Shown here: in pieces, positions 49,701-59,531 of the stretch | Numbering within the stretch: the first letter of the stretch is position 1 | Layout: each line of letters opens with the position of its first letter | DNA from: Paragorgia papillata | Taxonomy: Eukaryota; Cnidaria; Anthozoa; Scleralcyonacea; Coralliidae | DNA: 64,000 nt | NCBI GenBank assembly: GCA_035771165.1 | Contig: JAWNZC010000229.1 | Location: 1,101,001 to 1,165,000, forward strand | Reading direction: 5' to 3' | Notes under the pieces: generated by a model | Database searches by the model: none | The model's input: only the letters and a program-made list of their open reading frames with translations | Told to the model about the DNA's origin: nothing | Translations under genes and position numbers: made by a program

Positions 49701-52700
49701 CATTTTACGTGAAAAACTGAATTAAGAGAAGTTACTGGCTCAAATTTACTTGATTCGAAACTTACGGCAAAAGGTGCAAATTTTGACTTGTCGATATGTC
49801 ACTCGCGAGCGTTACATACGAGAAATACGCCACTCGGTTCCCGGATGTAGTGAAATATGGATTCTACGAGTGTTTTAGTTGCTAGTAAAATACTCCTCTC
49901 CATATAATAAAGACGATTATCATGAGGTACACCAAGTATATTTAAAAGAGTTGATAGACTTGGCTGGATATTGAGAGAAATGAAGTTTAGGTATACTAAG
50001 GGTTTTGAATGTGTGTGTTTGTATTAATTTTAGCTGAGATGGACCAGGCGGAGGAAGATAAAAAGAAAAAAGAATCCGGGAAAACTCCAGAAACACCAAC
50101 ACCAGAATACGCCATAGGTCTGACAACTCCCAACGAGGTACGAGAAGACAACTTTTATACATTGAACATTCAGTGAACATCTATTATACATGTACATTTT
50201 CTCCAAATCCTTGATTATAATTTGCATGGTCAAAAAGTTAGTGAGAATTCTCGATATCTGCACTTTCAGTTGTACTTGCCACTGTGATTGTCAGATGCTG
50301 AGCCCACGATGCTATTATCTATTCTGTTGTATACTGTAATGCGCATTCGATCATTACGCCATGAAGAATGCGCAATATAAATTACTAATTGTTATTGTTA
50401 TTCTTTCTGGAGGTATTATCTGTAGGGAAAATGACTTATAATGCATGTGCTGACGTGAACCTGTCCAGCTAGGCAAACCGAAGAAAAGTCCAGAAGTAGA
50501 AACAACTGTCTTTGAATTGCGTTTTTTCAAGGGGTTTTTTTGTTCTGAGGGAGTGATTTTCTTACATTTTTTACTGAAAATGTATAATATATCGATATAA
50601 AAAATTATCAATGTCAAAGTCCCTGTTATCTGCCGAAGCCAAAGGCTGACAATGGTGTGAGACCTTGAGAATTCTTGATATCAAAATAGTTTCATCTAAT
50701 AATTGATATTTAGCATTTATAGACCTGGAGCGAGGGGAATTCGATGAAATATTACCCCGAGGGATATATCATCCCGAGGGGTAATATTTCATCGAATTCC
50801 CCGAACGAAAGGTCTATAAATTATATATTATACCGAAACATATTAATCTTTCCAAAAAAAGCTGAAATAATGTTAATAAAGTTCGCTTAGCTTAACTTTT
50901 GTCCGCTTTTCATTGTCTGTTTCCATTCTGTTGTCGTCTCAAGGCTTCTGTCTGGATGCATTGTTTGTTGCTTTCTTTGTATTCCCTGAATCCTTATTTT
51001 CTTGTAACCTAACAATCTTCTTGTCAACATCTGAATGTTCAGGTGAAACGTTTTCTTGTCTCGCCAAACTCTGCCATTGTTGACAGCTTTGTGAATCGTG
51101 CGTGGCGTTCACGCGTGGGGAATATTACTTTTGAGGGGTAATTCGATGATTAATTGACTGGTCACATGGTACAAATCAAGCTTTCTGACTGGACAATTTA
51201 CAGTTGAGGTATAATATTATCTTATGTTTTATTTTCTAACTTATATCATATAGGTGTCCCAGGCTACACCAACTACTCCTATCTCAACTACCATCACACC
51301 TTCGTATGCTTCAATGGCTGGTCTTAGCGCCATGCCTCATCTTCCTTCGACGACAAAACCTGAGGCGACTCCAATGGACTCATCTTTAACAGCAAGTTCC
51401 GCCAACTTTAGTCAAGAACTACAGGTAGCTAACTAGAGTGAACAAATAATGTTGAATTTCGAAGCAAATATAAATGGGATAGCTAAAAAAACAATCAACT
51501 CAAGAATGAATAAAATCTACAGTACTCACGAAGTTAGGTTCTATTTTATTCAAAGACTGTGTATGAGTAAAGTTAGCATGTTTCTTCCTATTTTGAAAAA
51601 TTAGCTTTGTATTATCTAGATGCACATTGAAAGAGAACGTGAGATGATGAAACGCCGTATTACTGCTGCTGCTTCAACATCGGCACAACAACAACAGCAA
51701 CAACAGCAGCAACAACAACAACAACACACAACAGGAAATCCTTCTACGACATTCAAATCAGTTTCTCTTCAACCACCACCTGCAGCCATGGCAAGCACAC
51801 CGTCTGCTTCAGGAATGGTAACTGGACGTAATCTTATGACCGCGCCGCCTACTTTAGGACTAGGAACTAACCGTAATGTTGCACCAACACCTAATATAAA
51901 CCCACCCAGTGTGGCTAATTTACCTAAAAGAGATTTGAAATTAACGGTAAGTTTTAAGAATGGTTTTCTATTTCATGAATTTTAACCGCTAAAAGTTATT
52001 TTTAGACAATATAAGTTGAAAGAAATAATGTGATATTAACGTTCCAACCAAAGAGCCTTTTGTAGCTTTCTGTTATTTTAGTATATAGTATACTAGTAAG
52101 TTTCTACTAAATATATTGAGTTATACAACATTTATAAATTCAAAAAGTAACTCTTTACTTAAAAAAATATGTATTTTTTCAACGTTTCGGGGCACTGTCC
52201 GTTTATCAGACGATCTTGATAAAGTGGCTGTGCCCCGAAACGTTGAAAAAAAATATTTTTGAAGTAAAGAGTTAATTTTTGAATTTATAAATGTTGCATA
52301 ACTCAATATATTTAGTAGAAACTTACTAGTATGCTATTGCAAATGCTGCAATCTGATTGGCTACTCTACTCGATATCTATTCGTCAATAGCGAGTAGTAA
52401 AACAACATGCAGTCATGCAGCAAACGCGGCCATGCAGTAAAACAACATGGAGGCCACGACGAGTGAAAGATTTGTTTTGCCTTGGTTCTCACAGAGAAAC
52501 AATGGTTATACTTTGTATTAACTCATAGAAATTTCGAGCTCATAATCTAATTATCAGTTATAGACCTGGAGCGAGGGGAATTCGATGAAATATTACCCCT
52601 CGGGATGATATATCCCTCGGGCCGAGGTATGATATATATCATCCCGAGGGGTAATATTTCATCGAATTCCCCGAGCGAAAGGTCTATAAATTATATATTA

Positions 52701-55389
52701 TATCGAAACAATCTTTCCAAAAAAAAGCTTAAAGAATGTTAATAAAGTTAGCCTAGCTTAACTTTTGTCCGCTTTTCATTGTCTGTTTCCATTCTTTTGT
52801 CGCCTCAAGGCTTCTGGATGCATTGTTTGTTGCTTTCTTTGTATTCCCTGAATCCTTATTTTCTTGTAACCTAACAATCTTTTTGTCAACATCTGAGTGT
52901 TCAGGCGAAACGTTTTCTTATCTCGCCAAACTCCGCCATTGTTGACAGCTTCGTGAATCGTGCGTGACATTCACGCGTCGTACACGAACTCGAATACCCC
53001 GCCACAGCGGGGTATAACCTGGAATACCCCGCTGTGGCGGCACAGCGGGGTATTCCTGGTTATACCCCGCTGTGGAGGGTAATTCTACGATAAATTAACT
53101 GGTCACGTGGTACAAATCAAGCTCTCTGACTGGACAATTTACAGTTGAGATATAATATTTGTTAAATATATAATATACCACTGTTAATGACTCTCGGGTT
53201 TTTAGTTAATAATGATATCTTAATTCTAAATGGAAAATATTGTTTTATTTTCATGGTTTTGAATTAGAGTGGAATTTAAGAAGATAATTGATTTGCACGT
53301 GTAAATCGTGACGTGTTAAACTTGTATTTTATTTATTTTGTTTTAATTGTGCAGCGTGAGCAAATGTTAGCAGCTCAGGAAATGTTTCGTGGTGCTAATA
53401 AAGTAACCAAACCAGAAAAGGCTTTGATTCTCGGCTTTATGGCAGGTGCAAGAGGTAAGTGCAACATTCCTAGTGAACAAGGTTTATTTTGATTATCTAC
53501 GTATAATATATTTTATAATATGTGTATTGTTTATTGATTGATTTGAAGTATTTTATGTAACGTTTAAAACATGAACAACAGTTTTTTATCAACTTTAAAT
53601 ATTCTAGTACGTAGTATGAGAATCTTTAGACTTGACAAAACATGTGATGTGAGTGTTTTGTACAGCTTAAAAAAACGTTCTGTTATTGGTTGTTTTGATT
53701 CATTCTATTGCAAATAAGGTTGACAATTTTGTATAAAATTCTATGTTCATTAGTATTCTCTCTGACGTTAATAAGTTATAAAATATATATAAAAATTATA
53801 AATATATATAATATATATATATGTATAAAATATATATAAAATTATAAAAAGTTTTATCAGGTATAAAACCACCGACATGGTACTGATTTCCTTTGTGCTT
53901 TAATTCATGAGAATTATTAATGGTTTTTTATTATAGAATAAATATAAATTAGATTTTTACTTACAGCTTATAACTGTGCTACGACAGTGCCGTAGCAAGC
54001 TGTAAAATGTTGGGGGAGGGGGGCGGTCGCAAGCTAGGGGATCCGGGAGCATATACTCCCCGGGAAATTTTGAAATGCCATGTCTCTCAAATGCCATTCC
54101 CAACATTTTGGGGGATTTTTTACGGAATTCGGAAGATTATAAGACGTCATATAAAATCCACAAAAGACAACGCATTTTAGGACTTATATAGGAATATATT
54201 ATGAAACATGCTATTACTTGATTTGAACTACGTGCAATCTTGTATCTCAAGAATCATTTACTCCGCCGGCCAGGGTTACGTTCAGTTTTACTTCAGTTTA
54301 ACCAAAATGAACCAACGTCTAAAAAATTGATCTTGAAAAAAAGTGTGGGGCAGCTTTCCCCCCCCGCCCCTGCCCCCTTCTACGGCACTGCACAATTATC
54401 GACAAGAATTGAAATATTTTGATTGCGTTATGACTGTTGTGATTGAGCAAACAATGGGTGTCATTAGTTGGGTGGACATAACTCAATGTTTTGCTTAAAG
54501 TACCTATGAAATGAAAAATTAAGTTAAACTCTCGTATTTTCACGTAGTCTTAAAATTATAAAGATTGGCGTTTATAACTCTTCCATATCTCACTTCGTTC
54601 TTGAGATATTAAGATTTATTTGATATGAAATTTTAACCCCTTGACGTCACGCGTGCATAATGACTTATTACGAAAAAATTATATTTTCACAATTATCTAA
54701 CGAAATCACTTGAAACATTGGTTTGCTTAGTGTTGTAGGGCATACAGGATTAGTTTCGATAATTACAAACATATATAACATTCTTTAATAAGTCATTATA
54801 CACGTGTGAGGTGAAGAAGTTAAATTTGCTTATCAAACAAACTGAAATATAAAGTTTTTTAGTTTTGTTTTTTTTTGCTGTACAAGCTGTCGTAAGTTAA
54901 AGTCAGAGAAAAACTCTGAGCTCGAGACGGGACTCGAACCCACAACCAAACTTTACCAACTCCAAGCTGAAAAACACTACTAACATAGAAAAACTGAAAT
55001 ATCTCAACAACAAAGCAAGGAAACGGAAAACTGCAAAAGATGTTACTTTATCATTTTAAGTGTTCTTTCAAATAAGACAAACTTGGTATTTTATATTAAA
55101 AGTTATTTTATATTATTAAATAACTTTTCGCTTTATAGGCAAAAGGCTTATAAACTAATTTAACGAGTTTTGTTTTTCTTTTTGAATTACTTTAGAAAAC
55201 CCGTTCCCCAGCCAGGGAGCTGTTATTACTGTCAAACTTAGTGAACATACAGAGGTAATGAAGGAGAGTTCACAGACACAGCTTGTTGAAATGTTGTTTG
55301 AAATGAACTATGATACTGGACACTGGAGGAGATTAAAACGAACTCGTGTACTTGCTAGACAACAATCTGTTGATCAAGTAAATCAGTAA
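40712..55389 (+). CDS. NELFA: Negative elongation factor A (NELF-A), complete, ten exons
   Basis: NELF-A is a nuclear subunit of the NELF complex, which holds RNA polymerase II in promoter-proximal pause. Exons: 40712-41090, 42269-42433, 45242-45337, 47298-47428, 47638-47707, 50034-50137, 51254-51424, 51620-51946, 53355-53454, 55196-55389 (TAA). All introns are GT-AG, every phase closes, and the total is 1,737 nt (578 aa; human about 528). The N-terminus MATMREADTALWLHNKL and the exon-2 blocks LPLECPYLNKGAL and LRRKPKSAALRAEL match the family's N-terminal domain, which binds NELF-C/D. A basic EAKRRKK motif lies in exon 5. Exons 6-8 are a Pro/Ser/Thr-rich, low-complexity tentacle with a 13-glutamine run. 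The C-terminal block EQMLAAQEMFRGANKVTKPE and the end LVEMLFEMNYDTGHWRRLK are strongly conserved. The ATG context (AAG ATG G) is strong. Confidence 0.97.
42150..42240 (+). repeat. Probable LINE-type 3' tail
   Basis: GTACAATGAAAGTTGAGTAA followed by ATAAATAAA, similar to the 20.3-kb tail. It ends about 30 bp before NELF-A exon 2. Confidence 0.45.
42505..42961. mobile_element. TTAAAGTGGCTATGAAACGA foldback MITE
   Basis: The left end TTAAAGTGGCTATGAAACGA has a truncated mirror on the right. The arms contain GACGTCGTACATG / CACGTGTGACGTCAAAATG and AATTTGCATATCAAACAAAC. It starts within 75 bp of the NELF-A exon-2 donor. It is related to the element at 54495-55090 and more distantly to 1009-1811. 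Confidence 0.7.
43693..43813. mobile_element. ATATCATACACGAGAAGCCG foldback element
   Basis: ACACGAGAAGCCGTTTATTG is mirrored by CAGATAATAAACGGCTTTCG and AGTGTATGGTAT. The core is CGATAGCCGAG / CTTCGAGG. A related ATATCATACACGAG end is at 58690. Confidence 0.6.
43935..44530 (-). pseudogene. LINE 3' end: C-terminal reverse-transcriptase relic plus (AAAT)n tail
   Basis: On the minus strand from about 44500 to 44230 an open stretch reads LGWKTLEERREEQITSY and then SFGYAAAKIWNKLPSLTKK. These are the classic C-terminal features of LINE ORF2 (the A/S-x-x-x-WN-x-LP motif). It is followed by an AT-rich 3' UTR and a TTAA/AAAT tail at 43935-43970. No reverse-transcriptase core precedes it, so this is a 5'-truncated copy. 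It lies in a NELF-A intron, antisense to the gene. Confidence 0.75.
46086..46285. mobile_element. CAGAGAACGTAGGAGTC foldback family, best copy
   Basis: AATATAGTAACTAAGGTTAG and ACTGCCGAAACAGAGAACGT are mirrored almost perfectly around CCCTTCTCTCTGACGAAGGG, then the ACACTGCCTATGCAGCACAC tail follows outside the stem (46243-46285). Confidence 0.75.
47040..47210. repeat. 21-bp minisatellite, about 8 units
   Basis: Unit GATAACAGATTTTTGCACTGT with an AACAG/TTACAG alternation. Period 21 is a multiple of three, so long frames appear on both strands; these are artefacts. Intronic, 88 bp before NELF-A exon 4. Confidence 0.95.
47760..47826. repeat. CACTACACACCTATC short tandem repeat
   Basis: Four imperfect units of 14-15 bp, CACTACACACCTATC, just downstream of NELF-A exon 5. 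Confidence 0.8.
48020..48155. repeat. GC-rich inverted region with CTAGCCTGC ends
   Basis: ACTAGCCTGCTCTCTCCTCC mirrors GGAGGAGAGAGAACTAGCCTGC only in part, and CGCGCGGGCAATCGTAAAGC and CGCGCGTCTCCGCCTCCG make it an unusually CpG-rich patch. Confidence 0.4.
48726..49365. mobile_element. Three head-to-tail foldback MITEs
   Basis: Each unit starts AGACTACGTTTACACTAGAG and ends GTGTAAACGGGGTCT. Units 1 (48727-48837) and 2 (48838-48953) are near-identical hairpins of about 113 bp with CACATTGTTTTTTATTCTCA arms. Unit 3 (48954-49361) is longer, with repeated ATTCGGATTCG motifs. They abut through TCTAAGAC. Confidence 0.8.
49508..49624. mobile_element. Foldback element, GATATGGATTTTATGTTC stem
   Basis: AAGATATGGATTTTATGTTC pairs with GAACATAAAATCCATATCTT. 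The ends are ATTACACGGGGGCGAG and GAGCAACCGTGCAAT. Confidence 0.65.
50719..51221 (+). mobile_element. TATAGACCTGGAGCGAGGGG element, copy 1
   Basis: Begins with a palindromic head (GGGGAATTCGATGAAATATT, mirrored) and ends CTGGACAATTTACAGTTGAG. The body TTTTGTCCGCTTTTCATTGT is shared with copy 2. It ends 33 bp before NELF-A exon 7. No open frame of note. Confidence 0.75.
51620..51946 (+). CDS. NELFA: NELF-A exon 8, glutamine-rich tentacle region
   Basis: 109 codons, in phase 0 at both ends. It begins MHIEREREMMKRR, then a Gln run written with mixed CAA/CAG codons, then a Pro/Thr/Asn-rich stretch ending KRDLKLT just before the conserved C-terminal box in exon 9. The mixed codons argue for a stabilised tract rather than a recent CAG expansion. 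The glutamine run appears lineage-specific, because the vertebrate protein is instead Pro/Thr/Gln-rich here. Confidence 0.9.
52088..52335. mobile_element. Long palindrome, about 248 bp, arms about 115 bp
   Basis: AGTATACTAGTAAGTTTCTA is mirrored by TAGAAACTTACTAGTATGCT. The inner stem is TTTTTTCAACGTTTCGGGGCA around CGTTTATCAGACGATCTTGA. It lies 142 bp after NELF-A exon 8. Confidence 0.75.
52559..53160 (+). mobile_element. TATAGACCTGGAGCGAGGGG element, copy 2
   Basis: Same head, body and tail as copy 1, but the head palindrome is duplicated and a further nested palindrome built of ATACCCCGCTGTGG motifs (52996-53080) has been added. It lies in the intron after exon 8. Confidence 0.75.
53984..54390. 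mobile_element. CAGTGCCGTAG TIR element
   Basis: CAGTGCCGTAG and CTACGGCACTG terminal repeats enclose G-run and C-run ends (GGGGGAGGGGGGCGG, CCCCCCCCGCCCCTGCCCCC). The internal TTTTGAAATGCCATGTCTCT is also found near 31440-31510, so there are two copies. CAGTGGCG-type ends resemble hAT elements, by inference; no 8-bp duplication was seen. Confidence 0.6.
54495..55090. mobile_element. TTAAAGTACCTATGAAATGA foldback MITE, interrupted by a SINE
   Basis: The arms mirror (CTTGACGTCACGCGTGCATA / ACACGTGTGAGGTGAAGAAG) and share AAACTGAAATATCTCAACAA and TGTTACTTTATCATTTTAAG with the element at 42505. A SINE (54851-54990) interrupts it. Confidence 0.75.
54851..54990 (-). repeat. 5'-truncated family-1 SINE with 12-bp target duplication
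   Basis: On the minus strand: GTGGGTTCGAGTCCCGTCTC (B box), CTTACGACAGCTTGTACAGC and an A/AC-rich tail. AAACTGAAATAT flanks it exactly (54839-54850 and 54991-55002). Confidence 0.8.
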
Positions 55390-55597
55390 AATGATCAAGA
55401 CACAATCTTTTTGCTGCATGTATATAGATCTTATTCATAATTGGTCGACGATTTCAAATTCTTCTAGTATGTGCATTTATTGGACCTCGTTTTAGAGTAA
55501 TCCTTCTTTTGAATTTGGTACAACTTGAAAACGAGGTCAAGTGACTAATTTATGGTAATGATTCCTGGGATTTCTATAAATGCAACCATCTTTCATG
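55390..55597 (+). other. NELFA: NELF-A proximal 3' flank
   Basis: The likely start of the 3' UTR after TAA at 55389. There is no AATAAA in the first 300 bp. AATAAA-type sequences near 55736 and 56690 lie inside or past the Penelope relic, so the true cleavage site is unresolved. Confidence 0.4.
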
Positions 55598-56518
55598 TCA
55601 TCCGACACCTGTAAGATGGGGCGAATCTAAAATACGACCTATCCCTGACGGTATCCTGATTAAGGAGATGAGCCCTTTTTTCGCTTTGGCTTTATTAAAC
55701 TGCTTATGAATTAAACTCTTTAAAACTTCTCTTAATAAAACTACCCCTAGAAGATTCTTAAGCCTTCTCTGAAATCTCTCATCTGAATTGCAGATACGTC
55801 TCATCCGAAGAGCCTGCCCATTGGGATTCCCCTCTTAACATTTCCCAGATGACACGACTTGTTATCTAAATACTGATGTGTATCCGTTGGCTTTGAACAG
55901 ACCCGCATATAAGAACGTAGTGATTAAGAAGCTGTAGACTAAAATCTTGGCATCTAAACCCTCATTATATAAGAACCTGTCAAGCCGAAAAATTAGAAAA
56001 GGTTCTTATTTAGAAAATCAGGGGAAAATAGCAAAAATAATAGTAACTGTTTTTATATGGCAATCAGACTGTGTAGAATCTTTTGCAATTTCAATATAAA
56101 AAAATCTATACATTGTACACAAATAATTGACTGATTATAGTTCATAAAGTTTCAGTGAGGAGAGTTTAGACTCTTATCAATAACAGTCACAGTTATCAAC
56201 CAGTGCAGAGTACAGGTACTGTACAGTTCCAGTGTTGACAGACAAGTGTTTTCCTCTTTAGGGAATAAGAACCTGTTTAAGAACCTAAATATTCTAAATT
56301 CTTAGTATAAACCAAATATATAAGAACCTTTTTAGTCTAACGTGGAAAAACCTTATACGCGGGCTTTTACTGTACACATCTGTGGAGATTCTATTTTGTT
56401 TAAGTTGTACTAAAATATCCAAATATGACAATTTGGTTTCCCGGCAATATTCCCAAGTGTATTTGATAGTTGTTAATATACTCAAGAAATTGAAACAAAG
56501 CCTCTTCCATGCAACCAA
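55598..56518 (-). pseudogene. Penelope-like reverse transcriptase relic, split and frameshifted
   Basis: From the upper end: WEYCRETKLSYLDILVQLKQ then NRISTDVY (to about 56369), and after an inserted element, KPTDTHQYLDNKSC from 55893, GNVKRGIPMG, a frame change, then MRRICNSDERFQRRL. The KPTDTHxYL, SCH and IPxGQALR-RRIC series is the late-RT/thumb signature of Penelope-like elements. There is no GIY-YIG region. It lies in the NELF-A 3' flank, antisense to it. Confidence 0.75.
55899..56368. mobile_element. MITE inserted in the Penelope relic
   Basis: The ends AGACCCGCATATAAGAACG and CTTATACGCGGGCTTTT are inverted repeats, with AAGAACCT-type repeats inside (AAGAACCTGTTTAAGAACCT near 56268). 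It lies between two in-order Penelope fragments. The target duplication is unclear. Confidence 0.7.
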
Positions 56519-57399
56519 ATAAAAATAGTATCTAACAATCTTTAATTGTGATTCGGTCGAAGTGGTTTACCTCATTTTTTGTAAAAGATGTAAGAAGACG
56601 TTGAAGGTGCCACTACTTCTTTCAGACTAATGTTTAATCATCACAAGAGCAGTGTTATTAAGTTTTTGTTTAATGTTTCTGAGATTTTAATAAATTAATA
56701 ATTAACCTGCGTGGTACTCAAAAGTGTAGCCTTGTCCTTGTTTTTCATAAAGTATAAATAATGGCTTCATGTTCAGGCATATGCAAAAGGACAAATTCTG
56801 TGCACGCTTGCCACTTTCATAAGGTTAAATTTAAGGCTATTCAGTAAAACATATTTCAAGTCTGTAAATCATTAACCATTTACTTGGTTATTACCTGTAT
56901 ATGTACTACGCTCTGTACCAAGCACAGAAATATTCATTTTACTATTGTCTACCATGCTACCAATTTCTATGGCTACTGCTCTAATAGTATTCTAGAAAAT
57001 CAACTCAGAAAGATTAAATAAAACCCTGAATGCGTTGTATACATGAAAATCAAACCCGATAATATTCAAGAAAATGCGTTTTTTATTAATAGTTTCGGGC
57101 CGTACACCATTTCTTTAGCGACGTGGTAAAATCAGGATACGGACACCGGAAGCAGCTTACGTACGGCTTTTACTTTTATCTCGAAGGTATATCCGATGAA
57201 AGTTTTGTTTTTGGAAGTGTTTGGAAAAGAGTATAATTTGACAATTTATGGCTTGACTATAAAGCGCGAACAGAAACGTACCATGTCATTACTGCCCCAT
57301 TTTTGTAACTCATTAAAGATTGGATATACAGTACAGCTACCATTGTACGAAGCAAACTGATCCGAAAAAGTACATAAAAAGTAGGTCAAAGTTTAAATC

Positions 57400-57520
57400 T
57401 TATAACAGACGTTCGGTGGATGTTCGTCAATTATTCAATTACCGAACGTCGATCTGTTACAATTATAGCAAGCTCGCAAACGCACCACATGCACTACATG
57501 TATACGTACAACTTATCATG
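57400..57520. repeat. Short hairpin followed by SINE-body fragment
   Basis: ACAGACGTTCGGTGGATGTT / ACCGAACGTCGATCTGTTAC forms a hairpin. CAAGCTCGCAAACGCACCAC and GTATACGTACAACTTAT belong to SINE family 2. Positions 56520-57399 show no other feature. Confidence 0.55.
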
Positions 57521-57667
57521 TCACTTTAAATCTTATGTTTATAAAAATATAAAAATTGAGATTATTTTTCATTTACTATTCCTCCTATAATTGTGCCAAC
57601 CGTCATGTCCTAAATTATAGCATTATAAACTTATCCCCAGGCCTGGGCCGATGAAGGCAGGCAAGCA

Positions 57668-57745
57668 ATCAAACAAACAAACAAGTATGCCAGCAAGCAA
57701 ACAAACAAACAAACAAACAAACAAACAAACAAACAAACAAGCAAA
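57668..57745. repeat. (AAAC)n microsatellite
   Basis: AAACAAAC runs with interspersed AAGC units. Confidence 0.9.
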
Positions 57746-57782
57746 CTAACAAGCAAGTACATGTACTGATATTTTCAGGGAG

Positions 57783-57960
57783 TTAATTTAACTCCCCAAG
57801 AATGGAGTAGAAGGGGAGTTAAAATTGTGGATCCATTTTTAGAGTTAAATTAACTCCTTAGTGGAGTTAACAGGATGGGAATTGATTAGTAATGCCATTT
57901 TTACTCCCTTTTTGGGGGGTCAAATTGCAGTGAGTTAATATAACTCCGTATTTGGGGTTA
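57783..57960. repeat. Palindrome array 1, GGAGTTAAATTAACTCC
   Basis: Five or more GGAGTTAA / TTAACTCC sites in various spacing (GGGAGTTAATTTAACTCC, AGAGTTAAATTAACTCC, GTGGAGTTAA, GTTAATATAACTCCG), inverted and direct. Matching arrays are at 59150-59278 and 60973-61036. Confidence 0.75.
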
Positions 57961-59149
57961 ATCTGTTAAATTCGACCTAGTCCCCTAGGATCCCCATCCG
58001 CGTGGGGTTCGCGCGCTGTAGAAGTAATTTGATGAAGTATATAGTTTAATATCTTGGAGCAGAATTAAGTTTATCAAGTTTTCTGTTCTAGGAGAGAATA
58101 ATAAGAATTACTGTGAGACTCCTGATCAGAAAGAAGGTTCTGAAGCACTTTCAGCGCTATTTAAATTATGGTCATGTTAAATTTCTGATGTGGTGCTCCC
58201 AAACATTTCAAGCTGTTCAAGGTATTAAACTGGCCATGCGATCAAAACTGCAGTGCTGCTTGGAAATATACTGGAGCAATACTAAAGAATGTCCAGTGTG
58301 AATATAAATATAGTTCGAGCATGATTCTGTTTTGTTTGTTTGTTTTTCTTTTCACTTCACTTCACTTCACAGGGATTGTTTACGTCGTTCAGCAAATTAT
58401 GCTAGATCAGCAATATCATTTTCACTTCGTTTTAGCTTTTAACCACGCATCCAACTAATTTTTTTACGCGGAATTTTGGTTTCATTGGATAAGATTGAAG
58501 TTTTGGCTCATGCTGCATGCCAACAATACTGCACTGCGATTGAACTATTTTCATCTGTGATGACAGTTTCTTTTGTGATGTCAATGGAAAGCTAACACAG
58601 TAACAGTTTCGTTCCTACAGGGATCGAAACACGCAGGAACGAAACAAAAATTAAAATATTTTGTCCAAAATAGAAGAGTGTTTATTATGGAATATATCAT
58701 ACACGAGGAGGAGTGCTTCATCAGGATATCCAAACACCGAGACGTCTGTTGAAAATCAAGGCGAAGCCGAGGTTTTTGAACAAACTTTTTTTTTGTTTTG
58801 AACAAACAAAAGCTTTAACAATCAATTGTCATTTAATGGCCTCCTCCATACAACCAAATATTTATCCTTCGAGGCGAAATGGATATCCTTCGAGGCAAAA
58901 GTTGTCTTAATTTATGTAATTTCTTCCTCCGATATCCAAACCACCGTCTGTTTTTGGCTGATGAATTATTAATGAGTTTGAGAAAAATATTAGACCACTG
59001 AGCTAGACAAAGTAATTGGCTCTTGCCGAAAATTAGGTTATAAACAATAGTGAGTTGACTTCTAGACACGCCCTTTATAATCGACGTTGGAAGGTCCATT
59101 CTGGTGAGATGCAACCATTTTTCTTTCTTTTTTTGACTCCCTAATATGG

Positions 59150-59278
59150 GTTATTTTAATTCCAAAACATAGGAGTTAATTTAACTCCAAAAAAGGAGTT
59201 ATATTTAACTCCGAAAAGGGTGTTGTTTTGAACCTTTTTTTGTAACTCCTTTTTTGGAGTTAAATTAACTCCTTCAAA
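59150..59278. repeat. Palindrome array 2, GGAGTTAAATTAACTCC
   Basis: GGAGTTAATTTAACTCC, GGAGTTATATTTAACTCC and TTGGAGTTAAATTAACTCC occur within 120 bp. The region between arrays 1 and 2 (57961-59149) is AT-rich and includes decayed foldback pieces (58685-58980) and a non-conserved 62-codon frame at 58113-58301. Confidence 0.75.
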
Positions 59279-59333
59279 ATAACAGTATATGCAAACCCTG
59301 GGTACGAGGTTGGTAAGTATATAAGCAAGCCGC

Positions 59334-59413
<80 letters not shown>

Positions 59414-59531
59414 GAGTAAGTACTGTAAGTAAGTAAGTGAGTGAGTGAGTGAGTGAGTGAGTGAGTGAGTGAGTGAGTGAGTGAGTGAGTGAGTGAGTGA
59501 GTGAGTGAGTGAGTAAGTAAGTAAGTAAGTT
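59334..59531. repeat. (GTAA)n and (GTGA)n microsatellite, LINE tail
   Basis: About 16 GTAA units, a GTGA/GTAA transition, then about 18 GTGA units, back to GTAA. It is directly continuous with a LINE 3' end (59532) and thus likely derives from its tail. Confidence 0.85.

Noticed and set aside
58113..58301. 62-codon plus-strand frame between palindrome arrays
   Set aside because: Looks peptide-like at first but has no recognised motif and no second supporting exon.
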